A stretch of 46,097 bases of DNA. It comes from Lachnospiraceae bacterium (GTDB lineage Bacteria; Bacillota; Clostridia; Lachnospirales; Lachnospiraceae). Made by a program: the position numbers and the translations under genes. Below, piece by piece: positions 26,521 to 34,942 of the stretch. Below the pieces are notes generated by a model. The model ran no database searches. It saw only the letters and a program-made list of their open reading frames with translations, and was not told the origin of the DNA. The stretch is from the NCBI GenBank assembly GCA_021202465.1, contig JAJQCZ010000005.1, positions 1 through 46,097 of the forward strand, given 5' to 3'. Position 1 is the first letter of the stretch. The number at the start of each line of letters is the position of its first letter.

Positions 26521-27504
26521 ATGGACATGACACAGAGACCGAGGCGTCTGCGCTACGGCGCTTCTTTAAGGAAAATGGTACGGGAAACCCGCATGGACAA
26601 ATCCGCTCTGATCTATCCCGCCTTCGTCATGGAGGGCGAGAATCAGCGGGAGGAGATTCCCTCGATGGAGGGGCAGTATCGCTACACCGTCGATCAGCTG
26701 ATGTATAAGATCGAGGAGCTGCTGAATGTCGGAGTAGACAAGGTGATGCTCTTCGGCATTCCCGACCACAAGGACGAGTGGGGCAGCGGCGCCTACGATG
26801 AGAACGGCATCGTGCAGAAGGGCTTCCGGGCGATCAAGGAGCGTTTTCCGGAAATGTACTGCATCGGCGACGTGTGCATGTGTGAATATACCTCTCACGG
26901 CCACTGCGGCATCCTCAACGGGCAGGAGGTCGACAACGACCGCACCCTGGACTATCTGGCGCGGACGGCGCTCTCGCAGGTGGAGGCCGGAGCGGACATG
27001 GTAGCGCCCTCCGATATGATGGACGGCCGGGTGGCCGCGATCCGGAAGCTGCTCGATGCCAACGGACACCAGAACACGCCCATCATGTCCTACGCGGTGA
27101 AGTATGCCTCCGCCTTCTACGGCCCCTTCCGCGAGGCTGCCGGGTCGGCGCCCTCCTTCGGCGACCGCAAATCCTACCAGATGGATTATCATAACCGCCG
27201 CGAGGGCGTCAAGGAAGCGCTGCTTGACATCGAAGAGGGCGCAGACATCCTCATGGTCAAGCCCGCAATGGCCTTCGGCGATGTCATCCGTGAACTGAAG
27301 GAGACGACCCACGTCCCCATCGCTGCCTACAACGTCAGCGGCGAGTACGCGATGGTTAAGGCCGCGGCCGGACAGGGCTTCGTGGACGAGACCGCCATCC
27401 TCTGTGAGATCGCGGTCAGCGCTTTCCGGGCCGGAGCCGACATCTACCTGACATATTTCGCCGAAGAGCTGGCACGCTGCATGGATAAGGGGTATATCGG
27501 ATAG
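26521..27504 (+). CDS. hemB: Porphobilinogen synthase (delta-aminolevulinate dehydratase) HemB
   Basis: HemB condenses two 5-aminolevulinates to porphobilinogen. The 327-residue protein has RPRRLRYGASLRKMV, the zinc-type cysteine cluster in DVCMCEYTSHGHCG, the first Schiff-base lysine in MSYAVKYASAFYGPFR and the second in ILMVKPAMAF. The presence of the Cys cluster indicates the zinc-dependent class. GGAGG lies ten bases before ATG 26521. A 151-base gap upstream, less GC-rich than the genes, may hold an extra promoter but no clear -35/-10 pair was seen. Confidence 0.95.
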   Translation: MDMTQRPRRLRYGASLRKMVRETRMDKSALIYPAFVMEGENQREEIPSMEGQYRYTVDQLMYKIEELLNVGVDKVMLFGIPDHKDEWGSGAYDENGIVQKGFRAIKERFPEMYCIGDVCMCEYTSHGHCGILNGQEVDNDRTLDYLARTALSQVEAGADMVAPSDMMDGRVAAIRKLLDANGHQNTPIMSYAVKYASAFYGPFREAAGSAPSFGDRKSYQMDYHNRREGVKEALLDIEEGADILMVKPAMAFGDVIRELKETTHVPIAAYNVSGEYAMVKAAAGQGFVDETAILCEIAVSAFRAGADIYLTYFAEELARCMDKGYIG

Positions 27505-27518
27505 AAGAGGAGAAAAAC

Positions 27519-28793
27519 ATGACACGATCAGAGGAACTCTTTGAGGAAGCGAAGAAATATATCCCGGGCGGGGTCAACAGCCCGGTGCGGGCCTTTGGCT
27601 CCATCGGCTCCACGCCGCGGTTCATCCGCAGCGGCTCCGGCGGCCATATGACGGACGAGGACGGCCTGGAGTATGTAGATTTCATCGGCTCCTGGGGCCC
27701 TATGCTCCTGGGACACGACCGGGAAGAGGTGCGGGAGAGCGTCTTGGATGCGGTGAGCCGGGGCTTGAGTTTCGGAGCCGCCACGGAGATCGAGGTGCGG
27801 ATGGCGCGGCTCATCTGTGAGATGGTACCCTCCATCGAAATGGTGCGCATGGTGAACTCCGGCACGGAAGCCGTGATGAGCGCCATCCGTGTGGCTCGGG
27901 GCTTCACCGGACGGGACAAGATCGTGAAATTCGACGGCTGCTACCACGGCCACTCCGACGGGCTGCTGGTGCGGGCCGGGTCCGGCGTTATGACAGCGGG
28001 GGCGCCGGGAAGTCTGGGCGTCCCGGCCGGATGCACGGCGGACACGCTGACGGCACGGTACAACGACCTGGCGAATGTTGAAGCGCTCTTTGCTGAGAAT
28101 CCGGGGCAGATCGCCGCCGTGATCGTTGAACCGGTGGCGGCCAACATGGGTGTGGTGCTGCCGGAGGAGGGCTTCCTTCCGGGACTGCGGGAGCTCTGCA
28201 CGGAGTACGGCGCGCTGCTGATCTTCGATGAGGTCATCACCGGCTTCCGGCTGGGCCCCGACGGGGCGCAGGGCTGGTTCGGCGTGACGCCCGATCTCAC
28301 TACATTTGGCAAGATCATCGGCGCCGGGATGCCCGTGGGCGCCTACGGCGGCCGCCGGGAAATCATGGAGCTGGTCGCGCCCTTAGGCGGCGTCTATCAG
28401 GCCGGTACACTCAGCGGCAACCCCGTAGCCATGGCTGCCGGATATACGCAGCTCTCTCTGATGCAGAAGTACCCGGAATGGTATGAAGAGCTGAACGCGA
28501 AGGCGGATCGTTTCTTCACCTCCATGCAGGAGATCCTGACGCGCTGCGGGAAGCCGTACCAGGTCAGCCACCTCGGTTCCCTGGGCTGCCTGTTCTTCAC
28601 CGCGGAGACCGTCCGGGATTACGATAGTGCGAAGACCTCCGACACGGCGGCCTTCGCCCGCTACTGCAACTTCATGCTGAACCATGGCGTCTACCTGGCG
28701 CCCGCACAGTTCGAGGCCATCTTTCTCTCCGCCGCACATACGGAGGAGGACCTGACGAAATTCCTGGGGCTGCTGGAGGAATATATGAAATAA
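27519..28793 (+). CDS. hemL: Glutamate-1-semialdehyde 2,1-aminomutase HemL
   Basis: HemL converts the HemA product to 5-aminolevulinate. The 424-residue PLP enzyme has YIPGGVNSPVRAFG, FIGSWGPMLLGHD, NSGTEAVMSAIRVARGFTG, KFDGCYHGHSD, LIFDEVITGFRLG and the PLP lysine in TTFGKIIGAGMPVGAYGG. It lies 14 bases after hemB and is followed by a terminator, closing the 20.6-kb block. With HemA, HemB, HemC and HemD the C5 route to uroporphyrinogen III is complete within the window. Confidence 0.95.
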   Translation: MTRSEELFEEAKKYIPGGVNSPVRAFGSIGSTPRFIRSGSGGHMTDEDGLEYVDFIGSWGPMLLGHDREEVRESVLDAVSRGLSFGAATEIEVRMARLICEMVPSIEMVRMVNSGTEAVMSAIRVARGFTGRDKIVKFDGCYHGHSDGLLVRAGSGVMTAGAPGSLGVPAGCTADTLTARYNDLANVEALFAENPGQIAAVIVEPVAANMGVVLPEEGFLPGLRELCTEYGALLIFDEVITGFRLGPDGAQGWFGVTPDLTTFGKIIGAGMPVGAYGGRREIMELVAPLGGVYQAGTLSGNPVAMAAGYTQLSLMQKYPEWYEELNAKADRFFTSMQEILTRCGKPYQVSHLGSLGCLFFTAETVRDYDSAKTSDTAAFARYCNFMLNHGVYLAPAQFEAIFLSAAHTEEDLTKFLGLLEEYMK

Positions 28794-28813
28794 CCTGTCA
28801 GACGGCTTTAAAG

Positions 28814-28848
28814 GTCGGGATCGTCCAACGATGGTCCCGACTTATTTT
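28814..28848 (+). terminator. Terminator of the tetrapyrrole operon
   Basis: GTCGGGA (28814-28820) pairs with TCCCGAC (28835-28841), with an inner TCGT/ACGA stem, followed by TTATTTT. It lies 20 bases after the hemL stop. Confidence 0.75.
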
Positions 28849-28854
28849 GACTAC

Positions 28855-28883
28855 TTGACAGGGCGATGTCAGTTTTATAAACT
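28855..28883 (+). promoter_or_regulatory. Promoter of the LytTR/GHKL genes
   Basis: TTGACA (28855-28860), 17 bases, TAAACT (28878-28883); an overlapping TATAAA at 28876 is an alternative -10. It starts a new unit directly after the hemL terminator. Confidence 0.55.
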
Positions 28884-28937
28884 ATTGGTATCAACATAAG
28901 GAACAAAAAAATACAGGAATCAGCCGGGGGGAAAAGA

Positions 28938-29651
28938 ATGCGGATAGCACTATGCGATGATGATCAAAACTGGCTTGATCAGTCGGAGAAAATCATAAAG
29001 GATTTCGGGAAAAAGAACAATCTGGACATGGAGCTGCGCTGCTTCCGTGAGGGGGAGGCCTTGCTGTCGTGGGCCGGTGAGCCGCCAGAGGTTCTCTTCC
29101 TGGATATTCAATTCGACACAGACAAAAACGGGATGGACATCGCCTCGCAGGTCAATGCGGAGTGGCCGGACAGTCTGATCATCTATCTGACTGATTATTT
29201 AAAATATGCCACCCATGTTTATCATACGGAGCATGTTTTTTACATCCTGAAAAACGAGTTCGCTCCCCGGATCGGGGAAGTCTTCCGGAAGATCTTCCAT
29301 GAACTGGAGCAAAAGCAGAAAATGCTGATTTTCCATCTGAATAAAGGCGGCTCCGTTTCTCTGTATCCCAGGGAAATCCTATTCTTTGAACGCCGGGGAC
29401 GACTGACAGAGATCAATACGGTTTCAGGAACCTGGTGCATAAAGGATCCGCTGGCGGAGGTTGAAAAGCAGCTTCCGGACATCGACTTTGTACGCTGCCA
29501 CCAAAGCTATATCGTCTATTTTCCGGCTATCCTGGAATACCACAAAAAATGGTTTATCTTGAAGAACAGTGAGCGAATCGAGATCAGCCGAAGCTACTGG
29601 AACCGCTGCGGACAGGCATTTCTGCGGTGGTCCCTGATGCAGACTGAATAA
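28938..29651 (+). CDS. LytTR-family response regulator (AgrA-like)
   Basis: A 237-residue two-domain regulator. Residues 1-~120 are a receiver domain with acidic pocket D7-D8-D9, phospho-acceptor D56 in LFLDIQFD, and LTDY then YILKNEF in the positions of the conserved T/S and K. Residues ~135-235 are a LytTR DNA-binding domain (LIFHLNKGGSVSLYPREILFFERRGR, FVRCHQSYIV). Such regulators bind short direct repeats upstream of target genes and commonly control bacteriocin, quorum or virulence functions. A GGGGGG-type ribosome binding site precedes ATG 28938. The two downstream genes are its likely kinase partners. No peptide pheromone or AgrB gene is adjacent. Confidence 0.9.
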   Translation: MRIALCDDDQNWLDQSEKIIKDFGKKNNLDMELRCFREGEALLSWAGEPPEVLFLDIQFDTDKNGMDIASQVNAEWPDSLIIYLTDYLKYATHVYHTEHVFYILKNEFAPRIGEVFRKIFHELEQKQKMLIFHLNKGGSVSLYPREILFFERRGRLTEINTVSGTWCIKDPLAEVEKQLPDIDFVRCHQSYIVYFPAILEYHKKWFILKNSERIEISRSYWNRCGQAFLRWSLMQTE

Positions 29652-29674
29652 GACGAAATGGCAGGAGATCACCG

Positions 29675-30466
29675 ATGGTCGTGTTTGTGATATTCTTCCT
29701 GATGCTTCTGGCCATTTTATTTCTGACCAATCAAGCCTTGCAGCTTCAGGAAAAAGAATTTGAGAATGAGCTTGTAAAAGAATATGTGGAATCCGTCGGA
29801 GAGCTTTGTTCCGGTTTCCAGGAGAGAAAAGAATATATCCGCCGGTACCGCCATGATCTGTCCAAACATATCCGGATTCTTCAGTCTATGGCGGAGGAAG
29901 AGGGGGTACCGGAAGGGCAGGATGGTTCTGAAACAGGGAATTTCAGAAAATGGAAAGCCTTCATCGGGGAGGAAAATGCCGGTGAGCCGTGCAGCCTGTT
30001 AGAGACCCTTCTCTGTATACATAAAGAACGCTGTGAGGAAGCTCAGATCCCCTTTTCGGTGATCGCCGATCCGCGGGACTGCTTACGGATCGACACGTTG
30101 ATTCGGGACATAAATCTGGTTGCGCTGCTTCAGAATCTGTTCGACAATGCGATCGAAGCGCAGGAACGGATTCCGGCCGGTGAGCCCAAAGGAATACAGT
30201 TTTCGATGACCAGGGAATCCGGCATGCTGCGGATCGAATTACAGAATCAGATCTCTTTCACGGAATCTGTCGATTTTCGGACAACAAAACCGGAGCCATC
30301 CGAGCACGGTCTCGGAATGAAGATCATCGACGTTGTGGCTCGTCATTATAACGGCCAATGGGAAAGGACGGCTGACTCAAAAAAACATGTCCTGAAGATC
30401 GTCCTTATGTTTCCCCTGATGGAACAGGATGAAGCTGTGAATAAAAAGAAAGGGGGCGCCGGATGA
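29675..30466 (+). CDS. GHKL-type sensor histidine kinase with one TM segment
   Basis: A 263-residue kinase. One N-terminal hydrophobic helix (residues ~1-18) anchors it; there is no evident sensor domain. A short coiled-coil leads to the phospho-acceptor motif YRHDLSKHI (H60, D61), then a GHKL ATPase with N-box LLQNLFDNAIEAQE (N154, N158) and G-box HGLGMKIIDVVARHYNG. This layout is that of AgrC-like HPK10 kinases stripped of their receptor part. Sensing may therefore come from the next gene product, whose start overlaps this stop by ATGA. Confidence 0.85.
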   Translation: MVVFVIFFLMLLAILFLTNQALQLQEKEFENELVKEYVESVGELCSGFQERKEYIRRYRHDLSKHIRILQSMAEEEGVPEGQDGSETGNFRKWKAFIGEENAGEPCSLLETLLCIHKERCEEAQIPFSVIADPRDCLRIDTLIRDINLVALLQNLFDNAIEAQERIPAGEPKGIQFSMTRESGMLRIELQNQISFTESVDFRTTKPEPSEHGLGMKIIDVVARHYNGQWERTADSKKHVLKIVLMFPLMEQDEAVNKKKGGAG

Positions 30467-31758
30467 ACGGGGATGTGGCGGCGATACTGTATGCCTGCAA
30501 AGAAAGTATTTTAACTAATATGTTCATGCCAAGCATTCTGGTGTGTGTGATCGTATGTACAGTTCTGACTGCCAGGCAACCTGTCTGGATGGTTATCGCA
30601 TTTATAAATATCAAGGCTTGTTATGTCCAGATACTCTCCCCCTGGCTTGTTGAAAAATCGGACCTGTTCTTCTTTCTTCCGGCAGTCAATGCCCTCGTCT
30701 TCCCCTTGCTGGGATGTGCCCTGATCATGTTTGTCTTCCGGGGTGACGTTATAAAATCAATTCTGACTGTTATAATCTGCGAACCGGTATCCATGCTGAT
30801 CGGCTTCTTCAGCCAGAGGCTGACAGAGCTTTTCCTGCCGCAACAGAGCATGATGATAATACCTGTCTTTCTTGTCGTCTCAGTTCTCTTATATTACCTG
30901 GTCAGACCGCTGCTTTTGATATGCCGTGTCAGTGAGATCAGACACAAAAAGATGGCGGGGGCTTTGTTGGTGACAGGTTTGTCTGTATCCTCTCTTTCCT
31001 ATTTTATCAACATAGAAGGTTTATGGAAATATGGATTTGAATATGTAATTTTAAGCATGGGATGGTTTCTGACGATCAGTCTGATCATCTTGTTTTTCCT
31101 TATGAGGGACAATCGTCAGGTCAGCATGGAAGGAGAGTATCTGAAGCTGCAGCAGAGTCTGATAGATAGCAACTACAGAATATTAAAGCAGACCAGGATC
31201 CAGGACTATGAACGGATGATCCGCGAACTGGACGAGCAGATGAAAAAATTGAAGATCAGCAATTCCGCAGAAAAATCCGTGAAAATACAGAATTACCTGA
31301 CCCATCTGGAACAGGAATACGCCTCGCTCCGTTCCGGAATATACTGCGACGATCCGATGATCGATGCCGTGCTCTGCTATCAGGCCGGAATCCTGGAACG
31401 GTCAGGCGTCGCGTTCTCCTGCCATTGCCAGGACTATGCACGGGGCCGCATCGAAGAAAGCGATCTCGCACAGATCCTGCTGCGCATGCTGGAAACAGCG
31501 GCGCAGACCTGCCCGGAACTCAATGAGCAAAATGCGCAGAACAGCGACAACCCTCCCTGTTCCGCCATGACACTGGGAATCTCGTCACTCAAAGGCCAGC
31601 TGATCCTTCATATGTCGCTGACGACGGGAAATACCAGACCGCTGAAAACGCAGTGGATGAAACCCTGGCTGAAAAAATACAGCGGAGCACTCAGACAGGA
31701 GTGCCAAAACGGGTGCAGAGATGTTGTGGTGGGGCTGGCGATGGGGGAGGAGGAGTGA
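30463..31758 (+). CDS. Polytopic membrane protein resembling an AgrC-type kinase without catalytic residues
   Basis: A 431-residue protein with about six to seven hydrophobic helices in residues ~15-215 (for example MPSILVCVIVCTVL, FFLPAVNALVFPLLG, MGWFLTISLIILFFLM), then a coiled coil (~225-290) where an AgrC-type kinase carries its RHD motif. Here the equivalent stretch is YERMIRELDEQMKKL and has no histidine. The region after DDPMIDAVLCYQAGILE resembles the start of a GHKL ATPase, but neither N-box nor G-box is recognisable. It looks like a receptor with a pseudokinase tail, perhaps sensing for the short kinase just upstream, with which it is translationally coupled. This pairing is inference. 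Confidence 0.7.
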   Translation: MNGDVAAILYACKESILTNMFMPSILVCVIVCTVLTARQPVWMVIAFINIKACYVQILSPWLVEKSDLFFFLPAVNALVFPLLGCALIMFVFRGDVIKSILTVIICEPVSMLIGFFSQRLTELFLPQQSMMIIPVFLVVSVLLYYLVRPLLLICRVSEIRHKKMAGALLVTGLSVSSLSYFINIEGLWKYGFEYVILSMGWFLTISLIILFFLMRDNRQVSMEGEYLKLQQSLIDSNYRILKQTRIQDYERMIRELDEQMKKLKISNSAEKSVKIQNYLTHLEQEYASLRSGIYCDDPMIDAVLCYQAGILERSGVAFSCHCQDYARGRIEESDLAQILLRMLETAAQTCPELNEQNAQNSDNPPCSAMTLGISSLKGQLILHMSLTTGNTRPLKTQWMKPWLKKYSGALRQECQNGCRDVVVGLAMGEEE

Positions 31759-31820
31759 GGGGCCTTCGTATTGGGGGATAGAGGGCTTGGCAGATTATAA
31801 AAATAATGCAGAATATTCCA

Positions 31821-31865
31821 AAAAACGCGCAGATTGTGTATGGTTAGACAATTTGTGCGTTTTTT
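31821..31865. terminator. Hairpin terminator, likely bidirectional
   Basis: AAAAACGC-CA-ATTGT (31821-31837, with small mismatches) pairs with ACAAT-TG-GCGTTTTT (31848-31865); A-run on one side and T-run on the other. It lies between the sensor gene and the AT-rich island. Confidence 0.65.
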
Positions 31866-31960
31866 GTTGTAAAATATAGAACGGTCTTTTTACGGCATGG
31901 GTGGCTATTACCCCCGACGCTAACAAGGGAATAAGATGACAGGATTTCCTGTGTATTTGC

Positions 31961-32007
31961 TTGTCCTGCAAGCGTAATATCATAATATATATTTCTACTT
32001 ATGATAT
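31961..32007 (+). promoter_or_regulatory. Candidate promoter and operator at the head of the island
   Basis: TTGTCC (31961-31966), 16 bases, TAATAT (31983-31988) is a plausible promoter. The perfect 9-bp dyad ATATCATAA (31977-31985) / TTATGATAT (31999-32007) overlaps the -10 and the start site, as a repressor operator would. The 323-base gap from 31759 to 32081 otherwise holds the terminator, a small GCTTG/CAAGC hairpin (31959-31973) and a ~75-base untranslated leader with no other recognisable structure. Confidence 0.45.
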
Positions 32008-32081
32008 CAATTCAATATAACGGTAGGTGAGTTTATAGCTGAGGTAGCCGAAACCATTATTTAAGAAAGAAGGTAAAAACT

Positions 32082-32279
32082 ATGATGTATATTTCTGTTC
32101 CTGTTGGTCGCTTCGCCGCAGAGGAAGATGCAGCTGCTGCAAAACGTAGAGAGATCGCTGAAAGACTTAAAAGGGGTGAGTCCGTTAATGTAACTCCTTC
32201 CGGTCAGATTGTTGAACCTAATGACCCTCAAGCACAGGTGAGTAGAACACTGAAAGCTCCTGAAGGCAAGTTGGCATAA
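32082..32279 (+). CDS. 65-residue protein of unknown function, first island gene
   Basis: A small protein, MMYISVPVGRFAAEED at the start, a charged helix (AAAAKRREIAERLKRGE), then VNVTPSGQIVEPNDP and a C-terminus LKAPEGKLA. I recognise no family. It lies directly before the E2-like gene, in the place where a modifier gene might be expected, but it lacks an obvious beta-grasp pattern and ends in GKLA in place of GG. A JAB peptidase could in principle trim after the G. GAAAGAAGG precedes the start. It is 12 bases from the E2-like gene, so it is surely co-transcribed. Confidence 0.65.
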   Translation: MMYISVPVGRFAAEEDAAAAKRREIAERLKRGESVNVTPSGQIVEPNDPQAQVSRTLKAPEGKLA

Positions 32280-32291
32280 GGAGGGGTAACT

Positions 32292-32756
32292 GTGGCTGGA
32301 TTTTATTGGTACGAAAGAAACGCTCAACTTTTTAATGATGAAAAACAGGCAATGAACCTGTATTTCCCTAACTTTGTTTTAGACCGATTAGCTGATGGAA
32401 GAATCTGCTGGGTCGGCAACCTTAATCCCAGAGGTGCTGACGGCGGCACATGGACTCTGATGGTGGTGTACGACCACAATCATCCTCACAACAATACATA
32501 CGGTGGTTCTTTGCGAGTTTACTCTGTAAAGCCTGATCTGAACGAGCTGTATAAAGCGGCTGGTTCACTTCCTCATGTTCTGAGAGATGCTAACGGCGAT
32601 CTTTATATGTGTACCGCACGAAAAGAAGATATTGATTCCGGCAACCGCACAACATCCGCAGCTAAAGCTCTTGGCTGGGCAGCAAAATGGATTTTTGCAG
32701 TTGAGGGGTGGCTTGCCGGCGAAATTGGTGACGAGGTGTTTGAGCATACTTATTGA
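32292..32756 (+). CDS. Putative E2-like (ubiquitin-conjugating-fold) protein
   Basis: A 154-residue protein with the layout of the prokaryotic E2 families: a mixed alpha/beta core with strands around WTLMVVYDHNHPHNNTYGG and LRVYSV, then a segment PHVLRDANGDLYMCTARKED that resembles the E2 active-site stretch (P-H-x...G-x-L-x-x-C), putting the candidate catalytic cysteine at C107. Tryptophan-rich helices follow (ALGWAAKWIFAVEGWLAGE), as in the tail of bacterial E2s. Immediate linkage to a JAMM peptidase and a ThiF/E1 protein supports this strongly. It starts at GTG 32292 with AAGGAGGGG before it. The identification is by pattern and context, not by close sequence match. Confidence 0.65.
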   Translation: MAGFYWYERNAQLFNDEKQAMNLYFPNFVLDRLADGRICWVGNLNPRGADGGTWTLMVVYDHNHPHNNTYGGSLRVYSVKPDLNELYKAAGSLPHVLRDANGDLYMCTARKEDIDSGNRTTSAAKALGWAAKWIFAVEGWLAGEIGDEVFEHTY

Positions 32757-32790
32757 TGTTCAAGCCAAAAACAAAGGAAGGGGTGCAGAA

Positions 32791-33792
32791 ATGCCAAAGT
32801 GTGTCGTTTTTTCTGAACGAGCCTTTATCTCCATATTGGTCGAAACACAGGAGAAAATCAAAACGGAAACCGGTGGAGTATTCTTAGGCTATCGTAAAGG
32901 CGATATTTGGTATGTCATTGAAAGCATTGATCCCGGTCCGAACTCTGTCTTTCAGACTGCCTATTTTGAATACGACCAAGTCTACATAAATCATTTAATA
33001 AATAAAGTGTCCAAGCTGTACGCCACACAGCTTGACTTAATCGGCTTATGGCATCGACACCCTGGTTCTTTCGATTCCTTCTCTGGAACGGACGATGGAA
33101 CAAATACGAAGTATGCCGAATTGGATAAACAGGGAGCAATTTCGGCATTGGTCAACATCGACCCACAGTTCAGATTGACCATGTACTCCGTAACCCTACC
33201 TCTGAAATACGAAAAGATTAAATATATTGTTGGAGATTCCTACATCCCTAAAGATTTGCTGGAGAAAAAAGATGGGACGATGCTGCAACAGCAAATGTCA
33301 ATTCCTATTCAACAACCGGCAGTATCAAGCATCAACAAATTCAAAATGCTTGCAACTCAAATGGCGAAGAATCAAGCTAAGCCGCAAAAGGCGAGTTCTA
33401 TTCCGGTTGAACTCACTGAGTTTTCTTTCCACGAAGCCATCTATCACTTTTTACAGCAGAGGACTTTTGCTAATGCGAAGAACCCCGAAATACGGCTCCC
33501 ACGCCAAGCTGAAGATGATGCAGTAATGATGATTCTGGAAAAGCTGGACAATGATCTTAAATTCTTGTCTCAGCTCAGCATTGAATGTGAAATGGCGATC
33601 AATCCAGCTGGAGCATTAGTCTTGAAAGAAAGTGAACCACCAACTGAGTCACACTCACGCTTTGAGTTGGCTTTTGGTTCCAAGGATAAAGACATTCTTT
33701 TTTCCTTTAACGAATGTTGCTACAAATACTATCCTGGGCTTTTCAAAGATGCTTATATTGAGTTTTTGTCGAAAGAAGGTGAGAAGTATTGA
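32791..33792 (+). CDS. JAB/JAMM metallopeptidase with C-terminal extension
   Basis: Residues 1-~150 form a JAB/MPN domain with an intact JAMM set: E26 in KTETGGVFLGY, H88 and H90 in LWHRHPGSFDSFSGTDD, S98 and D101, exactly HxH-x7-S-x2-D. Such enzymes cut isopeptide or linear bonds next to ubiquitin-like modifiers, or mature them. Residues ~155-333 are a second domain without a family I recognise (a linker, a helix TEFSFHEAIYHFLQQ, then a beta-rich part). The start at ATG 32791 follows GGAAGGGG; an open frame upstream overlaps the E2 gene and is not coding. The TTGA at 33789 couples it to the E1-like gene. Confidence 0.88.
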   Translation: MPKCVVFSERAFISILVETQEKIKTETGGVFLGYRKGDIWYVIESIDPGPNSVFQTAYFEYDQVYINHLINKVSKLYATQLDLIGLWHRHPGSFDSFSGTDDGTNTKYAELDKQGAISALVNIDPQFRLTMYSVTLPLKYEKIKYIVGDSYIPKDLLEKKDGTMLQQQMSIPIQQPAVSSINKFKMLATQMAKNQAKPQKASSIPVELTEFSFHEAIYHFLQQRTFANAKNPEIRLPRQAEDDAVMMILEKLDNDLKFLSQLSIECEMAINPAGALVLKESEPPTESHSRFELAFGSKDKDILFSFNECCYKYYPGLFKDAYIEFLSKEGEKY

Positions 33793-34922
33793 ACTTTGTT
33801 GGAGTAAAACCGAAGAAAACAATATTTTTCCCGGATAGGCTTTATGAAACCAGATACACGGGTGAGATTTGGGGAAAACACTTTGAAAAATCAAAGGTGT
33901 TCAACATCTTCTCCAATGAAAAAAGTGACCTATATTCGACAGAATGCTTGGGTGTTATCCATTCGCAAAAGCCAGAGCTCATTACGAACGATAGCCTGAC
34001 AGGATGGTGGGAAGAAGAAAGTTTACAGTTCCGCTTTGACGGCGAAGAATACGCCAGCCAAAACTACAACTTGGTGCAGAATATCTTCTCACGCAATACT
34101 GGCATTCTGGAAACTGGTGTACTACAAAACAAATGTGCCTTTATTCTGGGTTGTGGTTCCGTTGGAAGTTTGGTCGCTCTGGAACTGGCTCGTGCAGGTA
34201 TCGGAAAATATGTCTTGGTTGATAACGATATTCTGGAATATCACAATCTGTGTCGCCATCAATGCTCCATTGTGGAAGTTGGCGAGTATAAAGTAGATGC
34301 GTTAAAACGTCGCATCTTGGAAATTAACCCAGCAGCTGAAATTGAAGCTATTGTTTCCACCGTAGAAATGCTTGACAAACCGGTTTTCGATAGCTTCTGC
34401 AAGAAAGATCAAACTGTGCTGATCGGTTGTGCCGATAACCGTTCGGCAGATGTCTATGCCAATTCAATATCCGTAATGTATGGTATTCCTTTTCTGAGCA
34501 TCGGCTTTTGGGAGCGAGCTTTCGCTGGCGAGATATTCTACTATCTTCCAAACAAAGGAATGCCTTGCTATAAATGTGCATTGGGCGAGGGTAACTCTAT
34601 GTCTCAACGTACATCAACGAATCGCAGACTATATACAAACGAGGAAGATCTCAGTAAGGTCAACTTTGAGCCTGGAATCTCCGTCGATATTAACTTCGTT
34701 ACAACGGTTGGAATTAAACTGCTGTTGGATATCTTCAACCTTGATAATGAGGGATATACCCCACGTCTTTTGCCGACCCTTACGCAATACACCTTAGTCT
34801 GCAACACTAACAACCCAAAGATTGGTGGAGAAATGGCTGAGATTTTCAGCTATCCTCTGCAAGTTACAACATCATTGCAGGTGGGTCATGGCTTGAACTG
34901 TCCTCCTTGCGAATTTGAATAG
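33789..34922 (+). CDS. ThiF/E1-like adenylyltransferase
   Basis: A 377-residue protein with an N-terminal ~110-residue region of unknown fold, then a ThiF/MoeB/E1 domain: nucleotide loop FILGCGSVGS (G121-G126), LVDNDILEYHNLCRH (D145, D147, N153, R156) and the GCADNRSADVY motif. Two CxxC pairs, C260/C263 (MPCYKC) and C371/C374 (CPPC), are placed like the structural zinc site of E1-like enzymes. It would adenylate the C-terminus of a modifier and pass it to a cysteine, then to the E2. It starts at TTG overlapping the JAB stop. A discrete E1 catalytic-cysteine domain is not obvious; C204 or C214 are candidates. Confidence 0.88.
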   Translation: MNFVGVKPKKTIFFPDRLYETRYTGEIWGKHFEKSKVFNIFSNEKSDLYSTECLGVIHSQKPELITNDSLTGWWEEESLQFRFDGEEYASQNYNLVQNIFSRNTGILETGVLQNKCAFILGCGSVGSLVALELARAGIGKYVLVDNDILEYHNLCRHQCSIVEVGEYKVDALKRRILEINPAAEIEAIVSTVEMLDKPVFDSFCKKDQTVLIGCADNRSADVYANSISVMYGIPFLSIGFWERAFAGEIFYYLPNKGMPCYKCALGEGNSMSQRTSTNRRLYTNEEDLSKVNFEPGISVDINFVTTVGIKLLLDIFNLDNEGYTPRLLPTLTQYTLVCNTNNPKIGGEMAEIFSYPLQVTTSLQVGHGLNCPPCEFE

Positions 34923-34942
34923 AAAGGAGTGTCTGGGGATGG

